The position numbers were made by a program, and so were the translations under genes. The notes below the pieces were generated by a model. The model saw only the letters and a list, made by a program, of their open reading frames with translations. It was not told the origin of the DNA and did no database searches. From Volvox africanus (Eukaryota; Chlorophyta; Chlorophyceae; Chlamydomonadales; Volvocaceae), in assembly GCA_030268105.1 (NCBI GenBank), contig BSDZ01000078.1:1922001-1986000 (forward strand): a stretch of 64,000 nt of DNA, given 5' to 3'. This document shows, one piece after another, positions 1-11,728 of the stretch (position 1 is its first letter; every line of letters begins with the position of its first letter).

Positions 1-81
1 GTTATTTGAATGCCTTCCCCACCAACAACTCCCCATCTACCCTCTTCCGTTACCCAACGACTCTCCGCCACTCCCCCACAG

Positions 82-263
82 GTTGCCCCCTGACGACTAC
101 GACGCGCCTGTGGACCACGGTTGGGCATTTGCTCAGGGCTGGACTGAGGAGGACGTGGCCGAGGCAACGGGGCGCACACTGGATACCCCAACGTACTTCG
201 CACCGCAGGACGAGAACGTGCTCGCGGAGAGGATCATCGATGTGGGTTTTGTGCACATGGGAG
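82..263 (+). CDS. internal exon of an unrecognised + strand gene
   Basis: The exon follows a pyrimidine-rich tract and a CAG acceptor ending at 81 and stops at a GTGCTG donor. It starts with one leftover base and ends with one. The 60-codon reading is acidic and protein-like, including PPDDYDAPVDHGW and ENVLAERIIDVGFVHMG. I do not recognise the family. The gene must begin left of the window. Later + strand pieces (594-822, 3682-3762) could belong to it, but I could not chain them in phase. Confidence 0.5.
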
Positions 264-274
264 GTGCTGGGGGG

Positions 275-298
275 TAGTGTGTGTGTGTGTGTGTGTTT
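275..298. repeat. (TG)n microsatellite
   Basis: A run of TG directly follows the donor of the exon ending at 263, so it is intronic. Confidence 0.8.
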
Positions 299-593
299 TG
301 GGGGGTAAGGGCCTCGAGGTCCATCGGTGTTTTCATCGGATGTGATGGCAGCCGGGGAATCAGTTTCGCAACTAGGGAGGGATGGGGAAGGGGAGACGGG
401 GGAGGGGGACTCCGAAGAGAGAAATAACGGAGCGAAAGGGCGAGACCGGAAGAGGCAGGGAGAGGAAGACGGGAAGAGGGAGAGGTGGGCGAAACGGATA
501 TAGCTTTTTATTCTCCGGATGGCTTAATAGGGGTAATCTCAAGCAGCAAATGTACCCCTTAGTACCTCATCCATCCCAAATACAGTATCATCA

Positions 594-822
594 GGTACGG
601 AAGCCTTCCTTTCCCCGTCTGACCGCCTGCTCGTCCCATTACGAAATCCCGGAACTCGCCCAGGGGTACGGCACTGGCAACATGGATTGGCGGGAAGAGC
701 CTTCTGAGCCCGTGGAGGACTTCATTGACGACCCGCTCGAGAACCCCACGATTGAGGCCTGGCTCAGCGACCGGGTGGATGAAGTTGATTCGGCTGCGGC
801 GTCAGTGTCACACAGCAACTGA
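594..822 (+). CDS. possible acidic exon with stop, unrecognised
   Basis: An open frame contains the acidic stretch GNMDWREEPSEPVEDFIDD and then ENPTIEAWLSDR, ending in a stop at 820-822. A GTGGAT donor right after the SDR codon is an alternative end. The left boundary is not fixed: acceptors at 593 and 659 are possible and neither matches the phase of the exon at 82-263. Composition looks coding; function unknown. Confidence 0.35.
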
Positions 823-1085
823 AACGCAACAAAGGTCACCGCGTCCTCTCGCACTCTGTGACACTGCGCCTGCTCGTACTCGTCAAAACTCATCCGCGTT
901 TTCTTTCTTCTCGGCCCCGGAATGCAGGCAGGTAGCGTGGACAACTGAGCTTTCCTGGCAAAGGGTTTCGCCGTTTATTGGAATAGCGTTGACTGATTTT
1001 TAGGGGGGGGGCTTCGGGACTACGCATTGGGTCCAGCTGTCCACAAGGTTAAGGCAGGTTAAGGCAGCGCTCAATTACCAGGCTG

Positions 1086-1200
1086 TTGCGGATGTGGGCG
1101 GGGAGGTGGAGGCAATGAAGCAGAGACTCCTGAGAGGAGATGCAGAGGCGATGGCTGAACGGTCTCAGTGCTGCAGACGGTTGAATTGTGGACTGGACTT
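1086..1200 (+). CDS. possible helical exon, unrecognised
   Basis: The frame reads ALNYQAVADVGGEVEAMKQR followed by LLRGDAEAMAERS, which looks like an amphipathic helix. It sits behind several AG acceptors near 1060-1067. It may continue the left-edge gene. Boundaries are approximate and no family is recognised. Confidence 0.3.
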
Positions 1201-1568
1201 GGTGATAGTGCCTCAGGCCTCAGGATTCCTTGTCTGTGTGTGTATGTGTATGTGTATGTGCTTGTTAACGGAAACGCTGGCGGCGATGCACAGGGGAATG
1301 GGTGGCACAGCAGATGAGGATTTATGCTTCGTTGAAGGTTAGCAATAGCAAGCAAAGACGTTTTTTGCTTTCACCCCAGCGAAAGGGCGTCAGTCACCCC
1401 CCTTGCCGTGTCGCTGTGCGCGCGAGATGTAAGTCAAAATCCAGGAATCCCCGTTCTCTAACTTGTCATGAACGAATCTGATATCGCACGCTAACCGCTG
1501 CCAGACGCGCAACGCATGCAAAGTGTTTGCGTGATGGAATTCATTACCACGACTTCTACAAACCAAAT

Positions 1569-1660
1569 ATTTGTATATATATATTATATTATGTATATAA
1601 TATACATATATGTATATTATATGTATATATATACATAATATCTGTAAATATATATAGTAC
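1569..1660. repeat. AT-rich palindrome
   Basis: The arms (ATATTATGTATATA and its reverse complement TATATACATAATAT) flank a centre that is itself self-complementary (ACATATATGT). The whole block could extrude as a long AT hairpin. No gene overlaps it. Confidence 0.7.
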
Positions 1661-2795
1661 ATCTTCGGCGCAAACCTTCAAATTCGCTTCCTGGCTGTCG
1701 GAACATGTTCCAGCAGATGAGTAATATAAAGCATAGAGATTTGCGGTACTGCATTATCCAAACGTGCGGGCATGGAGTTATGGAATATAAATCGAAGACA
1801 TTTGTGTGGCTGTTAGAGGCTGCTCATGTGACCAATCCTCATTCGCCAACAATTGTGAATAACCAAAGCAAAGTCGGATACTAAACTGTAATTTTGAATT
1901 TTAGGAATTCCCCCCCCCCCCCAGCACGACATGCCACTGGAAATGACCACATAAGTAGCCTACTAGTGCACTGCACACCGCTCCCATGTCCCAAACATAC
2001 TCCAAAGTACCAAGAACCTAACGACGATAAATCAATCATTTATCGACTGACTAGCATTTTATCAGTGCTCAGCTGCTTGCTAGTCATTTGGTTTTACCTA
2101 ATGAACTCTTCACAGCTTTTTAAAAACGATCCACTATCAAGACATTGCAGGAAACAAATAGGAAACAGACGGAACCTGGCGTCTTAAATGTCAACCACTG
2201 GGAGTTGAAAGGCTACAACAGCGGTTTGACGCAGGAAGGAATGCACATGCTTGCTTCCTTGGACCGCGCGAAATTCACAGTTTGCCATGCTTGGGCTTGG
2301 ATGATGCAAAGTGATGCAAGAACCTGAACAAATGGATGGAGTCGCATATAGTCCATGACATGACACGCTGTGCATGATGCGCTTCTTGGTCACGCTGTGT
2401 CACGGCGTGAATTTTCCGTGCGCCTTTCCCACTGGGCGACTCGTGCCGTGTTGCGTGTGTACGTTACGGCACTGAAATGGGAAATTATATATGTATACGG
2501 CAAGACTCATCCCAAGTAATAATCTTTCGAAACGGCCGCCAGCACCTGAGTTCGGAAACCGTTAAGCTAGTCCATAAAATCAACAAACTTGACCATAACG
2601 CGCCAAAACCAGATAAAGACCAATCAGCCGGTTTGAAAAACACAGGTGCCCAGATCGACTTCCCACAGAGCACAGAGAGCCTCTCAAATTTCCGCCCGGG
2701 CATGCGTACGATGTGTGCTGGGTGCCTATTTGTACGAGTGTCTAAACCCTAGCCCTATAATAACAAATCCCCGCATATACATACGTCCGCACGCG

Positions 2796-2915
2796 TGCGC
2801 GCACACATACACACACATTCACACGCACACACGCACACGCACACACAAAGACCTACACACACACAGACCTACACACGCACATACACACATATACACATAC
2901 ACACACAGACATACC
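2796..2915. repeat. (CA)n-rich imperfect microsatellite
   Basis: About 120 bases of ACAC/ACGC/ACAT repeats with interruptions. The stretch from 1300 to 3250 otherwise shows no gene I can support, only low-complexity and AT-rich blocks. Confidence 0.75.
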
Positions 2916-3291
2916 CCTCAGGGAATGAGCCTCAAATTCGTCCCGTGATGGCGACGTCGGGTTGCTCGTTTCGCCAGCGCCGCCAATCCGTGAAGTTATC
3001 AGCCTGATTTCGATAAGGCCCACCGGAGCCAGAGGGGCCAGAAGAGCGCGGCGGAATATGGCGGTGCAAACATTGGGGTTTGCGGTTTTCTAAGGGTACG
3101 AGCTCAAAGATTTGGTACGTTTTAAATCGTGACACGTGTGTGTCTTGCCCCCATCTGTTTTTTCCCTTCCCTCCGTTAGTTCCCGAACTGACCCCCCGAC
3201 CCACCTGGAACGCTCCCCGGGTGCAGTCCACGGGGCCCCCTGGGCTGGGCCACTTCCCGGTCCAATCTGCAGCCTGAAGGGGCCTCTGCAG

Positions 3292-3330
3292 CTCCGGGGC
3301 CAGATTGTCGAGGTGTTTTGCCTGTTCCAG
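3292..3330 (+). CDS. possible 13-codon micro-exon, unrecognised
   Basis: A CAG acceptor at 3291 and a GTCAGG donor after 3330 enclose LRGQIVEVFCLFQ, in phase 0 at both ends. It probably belongs to the same + strand gene as 3682-3762, but the phases need another exon between them. Confidence 0.3.
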
Positions 3331-3331
3331 G

Positions 3332-3560
3332 TCAGGGGCAGGGGGCAGGGAGCAGGAAGCATGGGGCATGGGGCATGAAGCAGGGGGCAGGGGGCATGGA
3401 GCAGGGGGCAGGGGGAATGGAGCAGGGGCAGGGGGAATGGAGCAGGGGGCAGGGGGCATGAAGCAGGGTGCAGGGGGAATGGAGCAGGGCGCAGGGGGCA
3501 TGGAGCAGGGGCAGGGGGCATGGAGCAGGGGGCAGGGGGAATGGAGCAGGGGCAGGGGAG
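3332..3560. repeat. minisatellite, units built on GGGGGCATGGAGCAG
   Basis: Roughly 230 bases of tandem units of about 14-22 bases, alternating GCAGGGGG with ATGGAGCAG, ATGAAGCAG or AATGGAGCAG. Long open frames on both strands across it (Pro/Cys-rich or Gly-rich) are artefacts of the repeat. Confidence 0.85.
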
Positions 3561-3681
3561 ACGCGAATCTGATAAGCAATGCGATAGGGAAGACCCGGGA
3601 GAAGTGAAGACTCAGGCGGAGACTTCAACTTCCGCTCTTTCCTCCCCCCCTCATGCTCCCTCCCTTCCCACCTCACCACAG

Positions 3682-3762
3682 TATCATCGCCACAGCTCAT
3701 AAAGGGGTGTTTAAAGCCGGGGTGGTTTCGGAGCGGCACCTCGCCCTGTACACGCCCCAAAG
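3682..3762 (+). CDS. + strand exon, unrecognised
   Basis: A CACAG acceptor and an AG|GTGAGG donor bracket 26 complete codons reading IIATAHKGVFKAGVVSER then HLALYTPQ. The reverse strand is not protein-like. The exon starts with one leftover base and ends with two. A matching continuation may lie at about 4066-4202, where a frame ends in a stop just before a TGTAA word at 4206, but the phase is not resolved. Confidence 0.45.
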
Positions 3763-3971
3763 GTGAGGGAAGGGAAGGAGAATATGTCGAATACGTCGAA
3801 TATGGCGAATATGAGGATGTTTGTCTGTGTTTTGTCTCTGCGTGTGTGCGTGTGTCTCTGTGTCTGTGTGTGAGGTGGGTGTTAGTTAATCCAAAAATGC
3901 AGAATGTGTATATAATGTATACTTTGTTAAATTAAATATTGTTAACATATATATTGATGATGCACCTCTTA

Positions 3972-4007
3972 TGTATCTATGTATCTATCTATGTATCTAT
4001 CTGTCTG

Positions 4008-4049
<42 letters not shown>

Positions 4050-4050
4050 A
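3972..4050. repeat. (TCTG)n / (TATC)n microsatellite
   Basis: Tetranucleotide runs TATC/TATG followed by TCTG. The Cys/Leu-rich open frame through it is a repeat artefact. Confidence 0.85.
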
Positions 4051-4160
4051 CAAGAGGTTCAGCACGGAGTTGCCTTTAACAACAACAAAGTGGAATGGAC
4101 TTGCTCAGGTGTTTCCTCCTTTCAGATCGGACGTTTGTAGACGTTTGCAGCAACCCCCTT

Positions 4161-7100
4161 TCAGCCGTACGGAAACCGTTTCAGGTGGTACCCGTCAACT
4201 GATTTTGTAACAATCGGGATCTGTGATGTCGTCGTGATCTTGAATATTATCGCCCACTTTCAGGACTGAACGCCCAATTGAATCATTATTGAAACGATAC
4301 TTTAGAAACCCGCCAAAACCCGAACTCCGTTGGGTTGAATGGTTTCTAACTAACTAACTAACCATCAATTTCTCAGTCATGGATGCCCTTTTGAGCGCAG
4401 CACTCACCCACAGCAGCGCTCCCAGCATCACGTCCTCCCAGGGAAGCCTGCCCCACCAAGGGGGCGCCGAGGAGAGCTGCTGGCTGTAATGAACCGCCTT
4501 GGCTGTGCCGTGCAGAGGTTGTCGTACAATAGAAACATTATGATTGTGATCATCGTTAGGGGCCCGTGATAATGATGACGGGGTAAGGGCGAGGAGGAAG
4601 AGGGCACACGGGGGTTATCCGAAATCAGTCCCAACCTCCCAACCTCCCAACCTCCCAACCTCCAAACCTCCAAACCTCCCAACCTCCCAACCTCCAGACC
4701 TCTCAACCTCCAAACCTCCCAACCTCCAAACCTCCCAACCTCCCAACCTCCCAACCTCCCAACCTCCCAATCTCCCAACCTCCAGACCTCCAGACCGTGG
4801 CCCCCAGCAGTGCTGCACATCTCCCAACCTTATTAACTGTATAGAACCAAGTGGCCAGCACGTTCACCAGCCGTTAAAGCTATACTAATCATTTACCATT
4901 TCTTATCACGTTTTTGGGCTGCACGCAGAAATTTCCCTTTCTTTTTCGAAGAAAGCCCCAACAGCATCTGCGTCTTCCCCAAAATACCCCAGAAGAGCTT
5001 GTCGGGGGCAACACAACCCTATTTGCTAGAACTCGTTGCTACAATCCCAGTAAGCCCTAATAAAACTTTAGAAATCACAACTCACCCAGTGCGCGGTGTG
5101 CCACGTCACGTGACAGGACGTACATCCAACCGACCGGGTACGGCACTCCCAAGGGTGCCTCCTCGTCAGACAGCTCAGCAGGGGAAAGGTACCACCTTGG
5201 TACGACAAGTACGACAGGTAAAGGGTGAGGGAGTTACGGACCAACCGCCGGTGCAGTACATGGTGCAGTGCATGCCGAGGCAAGGTGATATACACACATA
5301 TCGTATTTGATTTTTTGGTTGCTGTGTGAAAGGAACGCTGTGCACGCACTTTTACATGTACGTAAGACATTTTTACAAATTATTAACAAATGCCGATATG
5401 GCACATTAATACACTGTGCGACATCTTCTTATATCTCAGACGCCATTACGTGGTCCCAGCCTTGTTCACGTCATGGCTCTGCCGCCACCTATGCATGATG
5501 GACAAGTGGTCGGATGGAGGAATGGATGTCAACTGGACCGTGATTCTTCTTCCCTGCCCTCCCACTCTTTCCCGCCCCCCGGCCCCCTTCCCCCCCCCCT
5601 TCCTCCCTTTCCCCTTCCCCAGCTCACTTGGAGGTGGTGTCCCGAATGGGTCGAAAGCCACCCTCTGCATGGGAGAACCACCCGGAGGTCCCCCCGCAGA
5701 AGAGCCCAGAAGAACCTTCCTTCACAGAGCCCCTTCCCATGTACGACGCAATAGCGGCCCCTGCAGCCCTTCCGTCCTGCTCCTCTCCGAGGCCCTTGCT
5801 GGGTTTGCCATCGTCATTTGGCTTTCCTGCTTTCCCGTTAGGCCTGCTTGCGCTGTTGCCACCAGTGTCAATGCTACTGCTACTGCTACTGCTACTGCTA
5901 CTGCCGCCAGTGCTGCTGCTGCCACTGTCAGGAAGGTCTTGTTCATCCCCCATGCTACCCCCCCCGTCACCAGCGGTCTTGGCGAGCTCGACTGAACCCC
6001 TGCCGTAATCGCTCAGCCATTCCGTTGGTGGTTTTAGTACGACATCGTACAGCAGACGTTGAGGCCGCACGAACACGTCGTCATCGCACTTCACAATGTG
6101 AGTGTACTGCAGGGGACTGCGTGTACGGCGGAGGAGGCAGGGGAAAATAAGGAAACTAGGAACAGCCGGGTGATAATGTATTTTTGTCGGGATTTCAACC
6201 CTTATTGCTACAACTGCTACATCTAATTTCAGGGGATATGGATTGATCCCGCCAACTGGACGGGGGCTTAACTTGGTAATAATGGTGGACCCTAGCGCAT
6301 TGCCCTTCCCGGGGGGAAATAGGGGCGTTGAGAGGTTGGGTCGAGGGGGGGAGATGGGGGCAAATCAGGACTGCTACAGCTGCTGCAAAAAGGGACTGGG
6401 ACACGCGGCGGGATGGCGCACTTCACTCGTTTCCGTATAGGCCTTATGCACGCCCCTCCATCCGCTCTTCAACGTTCATGGTTTCTGCCTTACAGCTGCT
6501 TTTCCTAGGGTTTATAAAGATTACGTATTTATCACGGAATATCCACCCCTAGACTATATGTACGAGCATACGAGCATCGTATCGTACGTTTCGTACCTGC
6601 TGAGTGCCAACTGTAGCATTCGCAGTGACTTGCTCGGGAGATTGCGATAGGTATCCTGAATTGGGCATGAGGATGTAAAAAGGAGGAAAGTGGGCGGCGT
6701 GATGGTGGGTGCAATAGTTAACAGTCGGCGCGTGATTGTGGGTGGAATAGTTGACAGTCGGCGCGTGATGGTGGGTGCAACAGTTAATAGTCGACGAGTC
6801 GTGATGAGTCGCTTCCTGGGAAGCTGAGCGGCCTCAGAGGCGTCGAATCATGATGGTAACTATTACGATGATCTAATACAGCTGACTTTGACTCGATAGC
6901 AATATGGTTTATTTGGTTTTGGGGTTTTTCAGTACAATATATCATACAACAAGAGGCGAGAAGGAAACAACAGACATTCCAATTTCAGTTCTGAGAACCA
7001 ATATATATTATATTGAACTCCTATTGAAGCAGTTATGTTTGTTTAGCATAGGAAAGGGTGTACAGCAAGACAATGGCATGGCATTACGTGGCGATGGTGC

Positions 7101-10093
7101 GTGCGGTGATAGTGATCACCCAACGGCCCGTAGCCCCCTCCAGACCCACTTGGGCCTACGTGCGCGGATCAAACAAAATAGATAAAACAATATAAGAAAT
7201 AATAATATGGTCATATGCTTGCAATCTCTCCGAAACCATGAATCCATCACTCACAAGGCCAGGAACGAAAACGAAGTCTCCACCGCCGCTGACGTCCACA
7301 CCGCCACGACCACCTGCTGTGACAGCCGCTGCTGCCGCCGACGCCGCCTCATGTTGCAGCACCGACGCTGCCTGCCGAACCAGGTGCGGCGGCGGCTGCG
7401 CCAGTACGAACAAAAGATCCATGCAGTCGTACAAGTACGAGCGCAAGTAGGCGCCCCAGGACTCCCGAATGGCCGCACGTTTGGCGGAGGACTTCAGAAC
7501 GGCCGTTGGGATTATTCGTACGATGGGATGTTCGTGAAGGGGAATTTCCGTACAGCGGTTGAATTATGTGAGGTGGCTTGGGATGTTGGGAATGCGTATG
7601 ATGTATGGGATGTTAGGCAAGCATGGTACTTCAACTCTTGGCACTTCAACTCGAGATCCAGGTTTAGATCCAGATTTAGGATCCGGCATGAATCATCCAT
7701 GTACTATGTCACAAACTACGGATGTACTATGGATCACGTCGAACGAGTAATGCGGTCCGACCCAAGCACCAAGTTGGTGTACGCCTCACAAGGCTCAGAA
7801 TATTCCCTGTAAAGCGCTGTTTAAAGCAAGCCGGCGGTGTCAGGATGTCTATTATTTTAAACTCTGATCAGTTTCAAAATGATAACGCTGCTTCGGAGGG
7901 ATTTAGAGGCTTGCTTAAAGTTGATATAAATGCCCTTGCTGCCTGCCGTACCTCCGAGTCACAGCATTTAGATATCACCGCCACAAGGACCCGCACCCGC
8001 TGTCCCCATTGAGGGCATCGGGCCAAGGGTTCGCCAGCTGGAAAGGCCGCCACCTCCTCCCTGGTGGTCCCCTCGTCAGCATCTCTCTCCCGGCCACCAC
8101 CGCCACCGCCATCGCCACCAGACATGCCGCCAACATGGTTGCCATCGCCTTCATCGCTTCCGCTTCCGTCCCGGAGATCATCGCTGCTGATTTCTCCGGA
8201 TTCATCTGATGCTAGCTCTGCACCAACCCGGGGCTTGCCGTACGAAATCCCGAAGCTGTAGCTCACATCTGACGGCGGCGGCGGCGGCAGCGGCAGCGGC
8301 GGCGGTGGTGGTGGTGGTGGTGATGGTGGCGGCACCTGGACCGTTGGTAGGTTAAGCGGTAGGTGCCGCCATCTAGCTAGATCCAGGGCCACGGAAAGCT
8401 GCACTGGTGTCGATCGGAAGTCTGCCATCGTCACATAACACAACTGACCAGCGGCGCTCCCTGACGAAGGCAAGGCCGCCGCCGCCAACGGCGGCCGGGA
8501 CAGAGATGCGTCGCTGCGGGGATCTCCGCGGGACGGTCTCATTAGCCGCGCCGCCGCCGCCAACGTGGCGCTTTGGATGCTACTGTCAATAGGTATGGTA
8601 TCCGCTTGACTTTGACCGCCGCCACCGCCGCTGCCGCTGCCCTTGTAGCCGCCGCCGTGACCGTAGTGATATGTGTCGGTCGGGCGGCGGCGGGTCCACG
8701 CTGTCAGATGGCTCGCTGCATCGCCGCTTGCTGTTGCTACATTTACTCCGCCAAGCTGCATTGCACCGCTGCCCGCTCCGGAGGCAGGGATGCGGAGGTC
8801 CGGCAGGTTCCCTTTCGGCAGTAGCACCACCAGCAGTAGGGGCAGGGTCGCCAATAGGGCTGTAGCAGCCAGCCAGAAGGTGTTCCGCCCACAATGAAGC
8901 GACCTGAGCAGCCTGTGAAAGCAGCCGCCGCCGCCGCCGCCGCCAATGCCGATGCCGCCATTCAACTCCGCGCCGATGCCGGCCACTGGAAAAACCTGTT
9001 GTGGTGAAAAGCCGAACGGCACTGTGTTTCGATTCTGTGCCACGCGCGCCGTACGTCTGAAAGAAGACTTCGTGAAATGATCTTGTTTGCCGCCATGCTG
9101 CTGGGCAGAGCCGGTGACGGCGACGACAGCGGCGGAGGCGGCACCAGCTGCCGTACACCATTCACGGAGTGTGAGTGTCAGACGTTTTGTAATGGTAGGT
9201 GGCGGCGGCGGCGGAATGCAAAGAGGGCCTTGCGCCGTTCTTGTGATGTCGTCAGTGCCGCCAGTGGCCACAGCAGCTGTAGCGGCCGGGGCGGCTGTAG
9301 CTGTAGTTGTAGCAGTTGCAGTAGCTGCCATGCTGCCGTGTCGTGCACCGATCCCGGCTTGAAATGTAGCGGACGCAGTTGCAGTAGTGGCGGGCGTGAG
9401 GACTTCGCCGCCGTAGTGCATTGGACTCAGATGAGATTCTACGTCGGCAGTAGCAGTTGTAGTCGTAGTGTTGACCGTAGCATTGGCGGCGATCGAGGCT
9501 GGTGAGAGTGAGTCGGGTCGGATGGTCAACGTGGCATGCAGTGTTGCAGTGTGTTGCAGGATAGGGCAGCTGGGTTGGGCCGCCGCCGGCGTCGGCGGTG
9601 GCGTCGGCGTCGGCGGGTAGGTGGTCGTCATCAGCGTCTGCGGCGCCGCCGTCACTGCAACCTCCGCTATCGGAAGCCCTGTGGGCGATAAAGCAGGCTG
9701 CGATAAGGGTGAGGAGTGTCGAGACCCCATCGGAATTGCCAAGCTCCTGCCCGCGTCCCTGCCGCCGCCGCCGCCGCCGCCGTCTCCGGTAGATGCCTTG
9801 CGATGGTCGCCATAGCCGCCATAGCCGCCATAGCCGTCACGTTCACAACCGCCGCCATTGATGCCATTGACGCCCGCAATATCTCCTCCATCACCGCCAT
9901 TGCCGAGGCGAATGCCGCCATCGCCGCCGTCGCCGCCATCGCCACCATCGCCGCTACGACCTGCACCCAAGCAAGCCCATGGGACGAATGGGCGAAGCCA
10001 GGACGTGTGCAGGTCTGACGTGACCCACGGGTCACACATTGACCGACTGACTGGCTTTCCTCGGGAAAGCAGAATGCTAAACCATTTACACAT
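4161..10093 (-). CDS. GT31 beta-1,3-galactosyltransferase-like protein (type II membrane)
   Basis: Join on the minus strand: 4161-4238, 4408-4502, 5086-5195, 5628-6116, 6597-6655, 7255-7491, 7952-10093; all junctions keep frame, giving about 1069 residues if the first Met of the open frame is used. Order of motifs: Gly/Ala/Thr-rich N-terminus, one hydrophobic anchor near residues 404-426 (FWLAATALLATLPLLLVVLL), RAAIRESWG near 719, GDFVFVPGLDTYRNLPSK across the third junction, KCDDDVFV (metal-binding DDD) near 823, KWYLSP, YPVGWMYVLSRD and WEDVMLG near 1036. This is the canonical GT31 series. It should transfer a sugar, probably galactose, in the Golgi; the acceptor is unknown. A Ser-rich insert of about 100 residues follows the DDD motif. 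The start is unsure (internal Mets are possible) and the last exon is the weakest call. Confidence 0.8.
4631..4795. repeat. CCTCCCAA/CCTCCAAA minisatellite in a GT31 intron
   Basis: About twenty tandem units of eight bases, CCTCCCAA with A/C variants, lying between the exons at 4408-4502 and 5086-5195. Confidence 0.85.
6697..6795. repeat. three tandem ~33-bp units in a GT31 intron
   Basis: Units containing AGTCGGCGCGTGAT and GGGTGCAA/GGGTGGAATAGTT recur at about 6700, 6733 and 6765. They lie in the intron between 6656 and 7254. Confidence 0.6.
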
Positions 10094-10539
10094 GCCAGCT
10101 CAACCGTTTTAGGGACCATAGAGTAGGGACCTAGAGACCATGCAAACCTCCCACAACCAAATAAATGCCCACACAAACCCAAACCCAAACCCCTCACATT
10201 TGCCGGCGTTTGACGTTCCAGGATGTACGTCATTTTCACACTCGCAGACGATGATGATGTGGCGATGGCCGCTGTCGGCGCCGCCACCGCCGCCGCCCCC
10301 AGAACCGCCGCCGCCTCCAATAGAACGGCCGTCGTTGCCGCAACTTACAGTACTGGCGCAACTGTCCTTATTTAAACTGTCCTTACTAAAGCTGCCACAG
10401 CCGCCGTAGCTGTCACCATAACTGCAGGCGTATCGTCCGAGACTGCCACTGTCACCGCCGCCGCCGCCGCCGCCACCACTAAAAAGCTGCTGTTGCGGTG
10501 GCGGCACTACCAGTGGCGCGGTGGCTGCGGTAAACAAAG

Positions 10540-10740
10540 ATGGCTTCGAACAATGAGTCGGTGTCAGCTCCGGCGGCGGCGGGCCAACGCTTCCAGTTGC
10601 CTTGCCTTGGTACGACAAAGATCTCATCACTCAGAGATGTCGCCGCCGACGTCAAGATGCTGCTGGCAGCAACCTACAGGGCGCGCCAGCGCTTCTGTCC
10701 CTCCGCGTTGTGGCCGCTGTGGGACGTCGAGGGGCGTTGA
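10540..10740 (+). CDS. short + strand open frame, possible first exon
   Basis: ATG at 10540 opens a 66-codon frame beginning MASNNESVSAPAAAG and containing the helix-like DVAADVKMLLAATYRARQRF. It lies about 450 bases from the GT31 start and points the other way, so the two could share a promoter region. An internal donor (CTTG|GTACGA at 10612) is also possible. No family recognised. Confidence 0.35.
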   Translation: MASNNESVSAPAAAGQRFQLPCLGTTKISSLRDVAADVKMLLAATYRARQRFCPSALWPLWDVEGR

Positions 10741-11627
10741 GAGGAGTTGCTCACGGTGCCGTTACTGCCATCGGCCAGTCAAATGTATGTATGTATACAT
10801 ACATATACACTCACATACATACACACATACACATACACATACACGTGTGTGTCCAGCCACACATTTGAGTAAATCCCTGTAGAAATTGCTGAAGAATTAA
10901 TTTTAATGTGGCATCTATTGTGGGATCCGATATGTGCGTGCGTATGCACAGCGCTTGCTGGCCCGGCGCGAAACATGGCGGCGGCGGCGGCGGCTGCTCG
11001 CCCACCTACTAGGGTGGCGAGGTGCCCTGGCCCCCTTCATCATCATCGTCAGGCAGCGCGCCCTGACATAACGCACCCGAATGGAAAGAAGAACGAAGCG
11101 CACCGCAGTTACGTTTACAAGTATGTAGCCATGCGTGGCGGCGGAGGCTTCATCCTTTGATTCGTTAGCGGCTGCGTTTTATTTTTCAACCCCTCTGATC
11201 CGCACTCATGCCTGGGAAATAAATAAAGCGCACGTGCATAATTCGTTGCTGATCGTTATTCAGGTTCCTTAATTGACTGCTGGATAGACAGCAACCCGCG
11301 GCAGCCGCGCTATGAGAGCAAACCACATGCACGCACCGTCACGCACCCGCAGTACATACGCCACGTACTGGTAAAGGAGATCGAGGCGGCAACACAGGGC
11401 AGTCCCTCACAGCTAGCACGCACTAGCTAGCTGGTGCGATGTGGGTGTTTGATGTTAGTACTTGTCTACAAGTATTGATTAGGTGGGTTTATTTTGATGC
11501 ACGTAGATATGTGTGCATGTTAGATAGCTGTTGTTCGATACCTCACATCCAAGAAATCAATATACTGCACGGCCTCAACAGCAGCAGCGCAATGCTAGTA
11601 ATATCGGTGGCGTTGTATGTCCCTTAG

Positions 11628-11728
11628 GTGATGATGGCCCTGCGTGCATGCCTGAAGCAAGGCCCGCACTGCAGCAACGAAGGCCCGGTAGTGACGTCCT
11701 TCCGAGGGATTGCGCAAAACCGACCGAG
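11628..11728 (+). CDS. unrecognised + strand exon
   Basis: A CTTAG acceptor and an AG|GTAAGC donor enclose 33 complete codons (VMMALRACLKQGPHCSNEG then PVVTSFRGIAQNRP), phase 0 in and two bases out. The splice sites are good, but I found no firm partner exon. The rest of 10.74-13.1 kb shows only weak frames. Confidence 0.35.

Noticed and set aside
2932..3760. Long Pro/Cys-rich and Gly-rich open frames on both strands
   Set aside because: They are translations of the GGGGGCATGGAGCAG minisatellite in different frames.
9667..10320. Ala/Met-rich minus-strand frame overlapping the GT31 N-terminus
   Set aside because: Shadow frame of the same GCC repeats; it lacks the membrane anchor and GT31 motifs.
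10109..10630. 173-codon minus-strand open frame upstream of GT31
   Set aside because: Gly/Ser-rich reading of GCC-repeat DNA without domain or splice support; probably 5' UTR.
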